DNA of 64,000 nt, from positions 24,556 through 88,555 of the forward strand of contig JAJDYG010000040.1 of assembly GCA_022822855.1 (NCBI GenBank), given 5' to 3'. Origin of the DNA: Dehalococcoidia bacterium (GTDB lineage Bacteria; Chloroflexota; Dehalococcoidia; Bin125). The notes under the pieces are model-generated. The model was not told the DNA's origin, made no database searches, and saw only the letters and a list, made by a program, of their open reading frames with translations. Positions 61,606-64,000 of the stretch are shown piece by piece. The position numbers and the translations under genes were made by a program. The stretch's first letter is position 1. Every line of letters begins with the position of its first letter.

Positions 61606-61914
61606 ATGACTAGGTACGAGGAGATTGGCAAGCTAACCAAGAGCCGCAGTGATCTTAAGCGTGAACAGGGCGACATAGACGAATACATGAGGCGCCTTGG
61701 GCAGCTGTTGCAGCATCTCCAGCAACTGCTTGAGACAGGATACGAAGTGCAACTTTACGACTACGTTGTGGGGACCGCTACTCCAGGCTCTGGGCGGATC
61801 GAGGATGTTAGGTTCGAGGGGCTCAGTTTGCGAGATCAGATTCTACGGTTTCGACAAGTCAGGGACGACCTCGCCGACGTCGACCGTCGACTGAAGGAAC
61901 TGGATGTCGACTAG
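61606..61914 (+). CDS. hypothetical helical protein
   Basis: 102 residues from ATG 61606, with GGAAGGTGGTG upstream. Mostly helix with coiled-coil character: KLTKSRSDLKREQGDIDEYM, LGQLLQHLQQLLETGYEVQL, and RQVRDDLADVDRRLKELDVD. No known family. It ends 6 bp before the methyltransferase gene, so the two are probably co-translated. Its composition is AT-richer than the chromosome average. Confidence 0.6.
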   Translation: MTRYEEIGKLTKSRSDLKREQGDIDEYMRRLGQLLQHLQQLLETGYEVQLYDYVVGTATPGSGRIEDVRFEGLSLRDQILRFRQVRDDLADVDRRLKELDVD

Positions 61915-61920
61915 TCGCTG

Positions 61921-63369
61921 ATGTCAGCCCCTAACTTCGCCTCTGGCACAATCTGGACGGGCGACTGCCTCGAGGTCATGCGCGGCATGAACTCCGAGAC
62001 GGTCGATCTGATCTACCTCGACCCGCCCTTCAACTCCAACGTCAATTACGCCGCTCCGGTCGGCTCGGCTGCGGCCGGCGCCGCGTTCAAAGACACCTGG
62101 ACGCTCTCCGATGTCGACGCCGAGTGGATCAACCTGATCGAGCAGAAGCATCCCGCTGTCCATCGCGTGCTACTCGCGGCGATGACCGACTCGGATAAGA
62201 GCTATCTGGCGTACATGGCCGCGCGGCTGTTAGAGATGCCGCGCTTGCTCAAGCCAACAAGCTCGATCTACCTGCACTGCGATCCGACCATGAGCCACTA
62301 CCTCAAGCTGCTTATGGACGCGATCTTCGGGCGGCAGAATTTCCGCAACGAACTGTCGTGGAAGCGAACGAGCGCGCATAGCGACGCCAAGCGATATGGC
62401 AGGGTCTCAGATCGCTTGCTGTTCTACGCCGGCGACGACCATGTTTGGAATCCTCAGTACTTGGCGCTTAGCGACGACTATGTCGCTCGCGACTACCGTC
62501 ACAGTGATTCCCGTGGCCGTTATCGGTTCGACAATCTCACAGGTCCCAGCCATGGCGCAACTCTCGGTCCGCCGAGCACGCAGCCCTGGCGTGGATACGA
62601 CCCGCTCTCTAGCGCGCGCGTCTGGTCGGCTCCGAAGACGGGGGCCTATGCGCGATTTATCGAGTCTGAGTTCATTCCGGGCTACCGCGACATCGAAGGC
62701 ATCCATGATCGCCTGGACGCGCTAGAGAAGGCGGGATTGATTGATTGGACCGACTCTGGCTACCCGCGACTCAAGCGTTATCTCGAAGCCTCTCCGGGCG
62801 AGCCAGCATCTGACTTCGTCGCAGATATACAGAACGTCAACAATCGTTCGCATGAAAAGATGAGTTATCCAACCCAGAAGCCACTCGCGCTGCTGGACCG
62901 GATCATCAGCGCCTCCTCGAATCCCCAAGACATGGTGTTGGACCCGTTCTGCGGATGCGCGACGACGCTCGTCGCCGCCGACCGCTTGGACAGACATTGG
63001 GTGGGCATCGACCTCTCGGCCAAGGCGGCTGAGCTGGTCGTTCAGCGGGTCGAGGCCGACCAGGGCCTTTGGAAAAACATCATCCACCGCACCGACATCC
63101 CTCCGCGCACCGACCTTGGGCCGCTGCCTGCTTACAACGCGCCCGAGAACAAGCAGAGTCTCTACGGTCAGCAGGGCGGCGACTGCGCTGGCTGCGGTAC
63201 CCACTTCCAGCCCCAGCATCTGACCGTCGACCACATCATCGCCCAGTCGAAAGGCGGCACCAACCACATCGAAAACCTGCAACTGCTCTGCGCCCATTGC
63301 AACAGCGTCAAGGGCGACCGCGGCATGGACTACCTCGCCACCAAGCTGCAATTGGCGTCAGCAGGGTAG
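61921..63369 (+). CDS. DNA methyltransferase fused to an HNH nuclease domain
   Basis: 482 residues. The N-terminal part is a beta-class amino methyltransferase: motif IV DPPFN near residue 34 comes first, and the SAM motif I LDPFCGCATTLVAADRLDRH comes near residue 345, with KPLALLDRII before it. The target-recognition region lies between. The C-terminal 75 residues form an HNH domain: DCAGCGTHFQPQHLTVDHII, AQSKGGTNHIENLQLLC and AHCNSVKG, with two zinc CxxC pairs. Methylation and cleavage may be combined in one chain. Two small helical genes precede it. The target is unknown. Confidence 0.9.
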   Translation: MSAPNFASGTIWTGDCLEVMRGMNSETVDLIYLDPPFNSNVNYAAPVGSAAAGAAFKDTWTLSDVDAEWINLIEQKHPAVHRVLLAAMTDSDKSYLAYMAARLLEMPRLLKPTSSIYLHCDPTMSHYLKLLMDAIFGRQNFRNELSWKRTSAHSDAKRYGRVSDRLLFYAGDDHVWNPQYLALSDDYVARDYRHSDSRGRYRFDNLTGPSHGATLGPPSTQPWRGYDPLSSARVWSAPKTGAYARFIESEFIPGYRDIEGIHDRLDALEKAGLIDWTDSGYPRLKRYLEASPGEPASDFVADIQNVNNRSHEKMSYPTQKPLALLDRIISASSNPQDMVLDPFCGCATTLVAADRLDRHWVGIDLSAKAAELVVQRVEADQGLWKNIIHRTDIPPRTDLGPLPAYNAPENKQSLYGQQGGDCAGCGTHFQPQHLTVDHIIAQSKGGTNHIENLQLLCAHCNSVKGDRGMDYLATKLQLASAG

Positions 63370-63433
63370 GTATAGCCACGTGGGCGGGCCCCAAGGCCAA
63401 CCGCTTGACCGCCGCGTCCAGTCTAGTACACTT

Positions 63434-64000
63434 GTGCTCTATAAGGTCGGCCACGAGACGAACCCGGCGATGCTCACCCCCAGCATGTCCTACGCCTCGC
63501 CCGCTCCGATCGCCGAACGCTCCAGCAACGTCCAACAAATGCGCCGAAACCCGACGAAACCATCACGAGATCTTCCAAAACTATCCACCCAGATCGCACG
63601 ATCTCCTGTGAAACACTGGGCCTTCGCCCAATTCAGCGCGCCAGAAAATTTTCTGGCGCGAAACTGTCCACTCATCACCCCGACCGGCGTCCGGTCCGCC
63701 CCACCCCCGCCGAACAAAATCGAACAAATCCGAACGCCCAAACGACCACCGACACAACCCGGACAACCCCGGACCAACCCAGACACCCCACGAAAAACAC
63801 CCCCGGAACCAGGACAAATCGAGACAGCCCCGAACAAATCCGAACACCTGAAACCGACAAAAACACCGACAAAATTGTGCTTTTCTGCACCCCTCGGAAC
63901 CCACGATCCCCCGCAAAACACTGGAGATCAGCCCAAAATGGGCCCGCAGAAAAAATTCCGCCGAAAACCGGGCCGATCAGCCCCTACCAGACCTTGGGCA
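63434..64000 (+). CDS. possible Pro/Thr/Lys-rich protein, open to the window edge
   Basis: The frame that includes GTG 63434 and ATG 63470 stays open for more than 170 codons to the last base. The first 25 codons look coding (YKVGHETNPAMLTPSMSYAS). The rest is Pro/Thr/Lys/Gln-rich and includes the 24-bp palindrome at 63637-63660. A TACACT box is at 63427-63432. Low complexity alone could keep the frame open, so support is weak. Confidence 0.3.
   Translation, partial: MLYKVGHETNPAMLTPSMSYASPAPIAERSSNVQQMRRNPTKPSRDLPKLSTQIARSPVKHWAFAQFSAPENFLARNCPLITPTGVRSAPPPPNKIEQIRTPKRPPTQPGQPRTNPDTPRKTPPEPGQIETAPNKSEHLKPTKTPTKLCFSAPLGTHDPPQNTGDQPKMGPQKKFRRKPGRSAPTRPWA
63637..63660. repeat. 24-bp perfect palindrome
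   Basis: CGCGCCAGAAAA followed at once by TTTTCTGGCGCG, with no mismatch and no spacer. Nearby are two smaller hairpins, TGGGC-CTTC-GCCCA (63617-63630) and GCCCA-AAA-TGGGC (63933-63945). It may be a protein-binding site or the dyad of a mobile element. Confidence 0.75.

Noticed and set aside
63490..63921. Minus-strand frame of 143 codons at the right end
   Set aside because: The product is a Gly/Val/Cys/Trp-rich string with no motif. It results from the A/C-rich composition of the other strand.

Overview
The window is a 64 kb piece of a GC-rich chromosome that carries dnaA and gyrB. The gene set points to a free-living aerobic heterotroph with a monoderm-like envelope: murT-gatD, an oligopeptide-type ABC importer, lipoproteins with long Gln/Glu/Ala-rich linkers, two tandem-fused CaiB/BaiF CoA-transferases, and an ECF sigma/anti-sigma pair in front of the riboflavin genes. 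Together these suggest a member of the Chloroflexota, perhaps an aquatic Dehalococcoidia/SAR202-like lineage. That placement is inference from gene content; no rRNA is present to test it.

Layout. 0-12 kb: the end of a cytochrome c gene, two tandem NTF2-like genes, a leftward peptide/nickel-type ABC importer (two permeases and a lipoprotein binding protein, no ATPases here), two LppX/LolA-like lipoproteins, a seven-blade BNR propeller protein, and an acyl-CoA carboxylase subunit. 11.7-12.8 kb: an accessory patch with hicB, a nonsense-interrupted hicA, clustered palindromic repeats and an acidic orphan protein. 12.8-25 kb: leftward housekeeping genes rpsO-pnp-dapB-asd-dapA, pepA-ftrB and coaX-coaBC. 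25.4-31.8 kb: dnaA, obg, nadD, a methyltransferase and gyrB, a probable origin-proximal block. 32-42.6 kb: trmO-like, Nudix, a repeat-flanked HTH gene, ychF-like, two XdhC-type genes, tatA, a HAD phosphatase, a site-2 protease, murT-gatD, a metal chaperone and an M23 peptidase. 42.6-47.8 kb: a CoA-ester module (fused CaiB/BaiF, enoyl-CoA hydratase, alpha/beta hydrolase) and an AhpD-like gene that reads through an in-frame TGA, most simply a selenoprotein. 47.8-54.1 kb: sigma factor, anti-sigma factor, ribD-GNAT, ribE, ribBA and ribH, all leftward and several with ATGA overlaps. 54.1-60.1 kb: fba, a second fused CaiB/BaiF protein, a hydrolase, a DHFR-like reductase and a Gfo/Idh/MocA oxidoreductase. 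60.3-64 kb: tRNA-Lys, a predicted three-way-junction structure, small orphan genes, a DNA methyltransferase fused to an HNH nuclease, and an A/C-rich tract with a 24-bp perfect palindrome.

Three signals run through the window. First, several genes and the tRNA have a TAnnnT or TGnGACnnT box 6-7 nt before the start codon (or the tRNA 5' end), so many transcripts are probably leaderless. Second, three families of short intergenic hairpin repeats recur, with stem changes that keep pairing. Third, ATGA or TGATG overlaps tie many pairs together (coaX-coaBC, murT-gatD, anti-sigma-ribD, ribE-ribBA, carboxylase-lipoprotein).

The strongest candidates for something unusual are the UGA-containing AhpD-like gene with a stem-loop directly after the UGA (46712-47770), the three-way-junction element (60853-60944), the methyltransferase-HNH fusion with its small partner genes, and the repeat-flanked HTH gene that carries a repeat copy inside its own reading frame.
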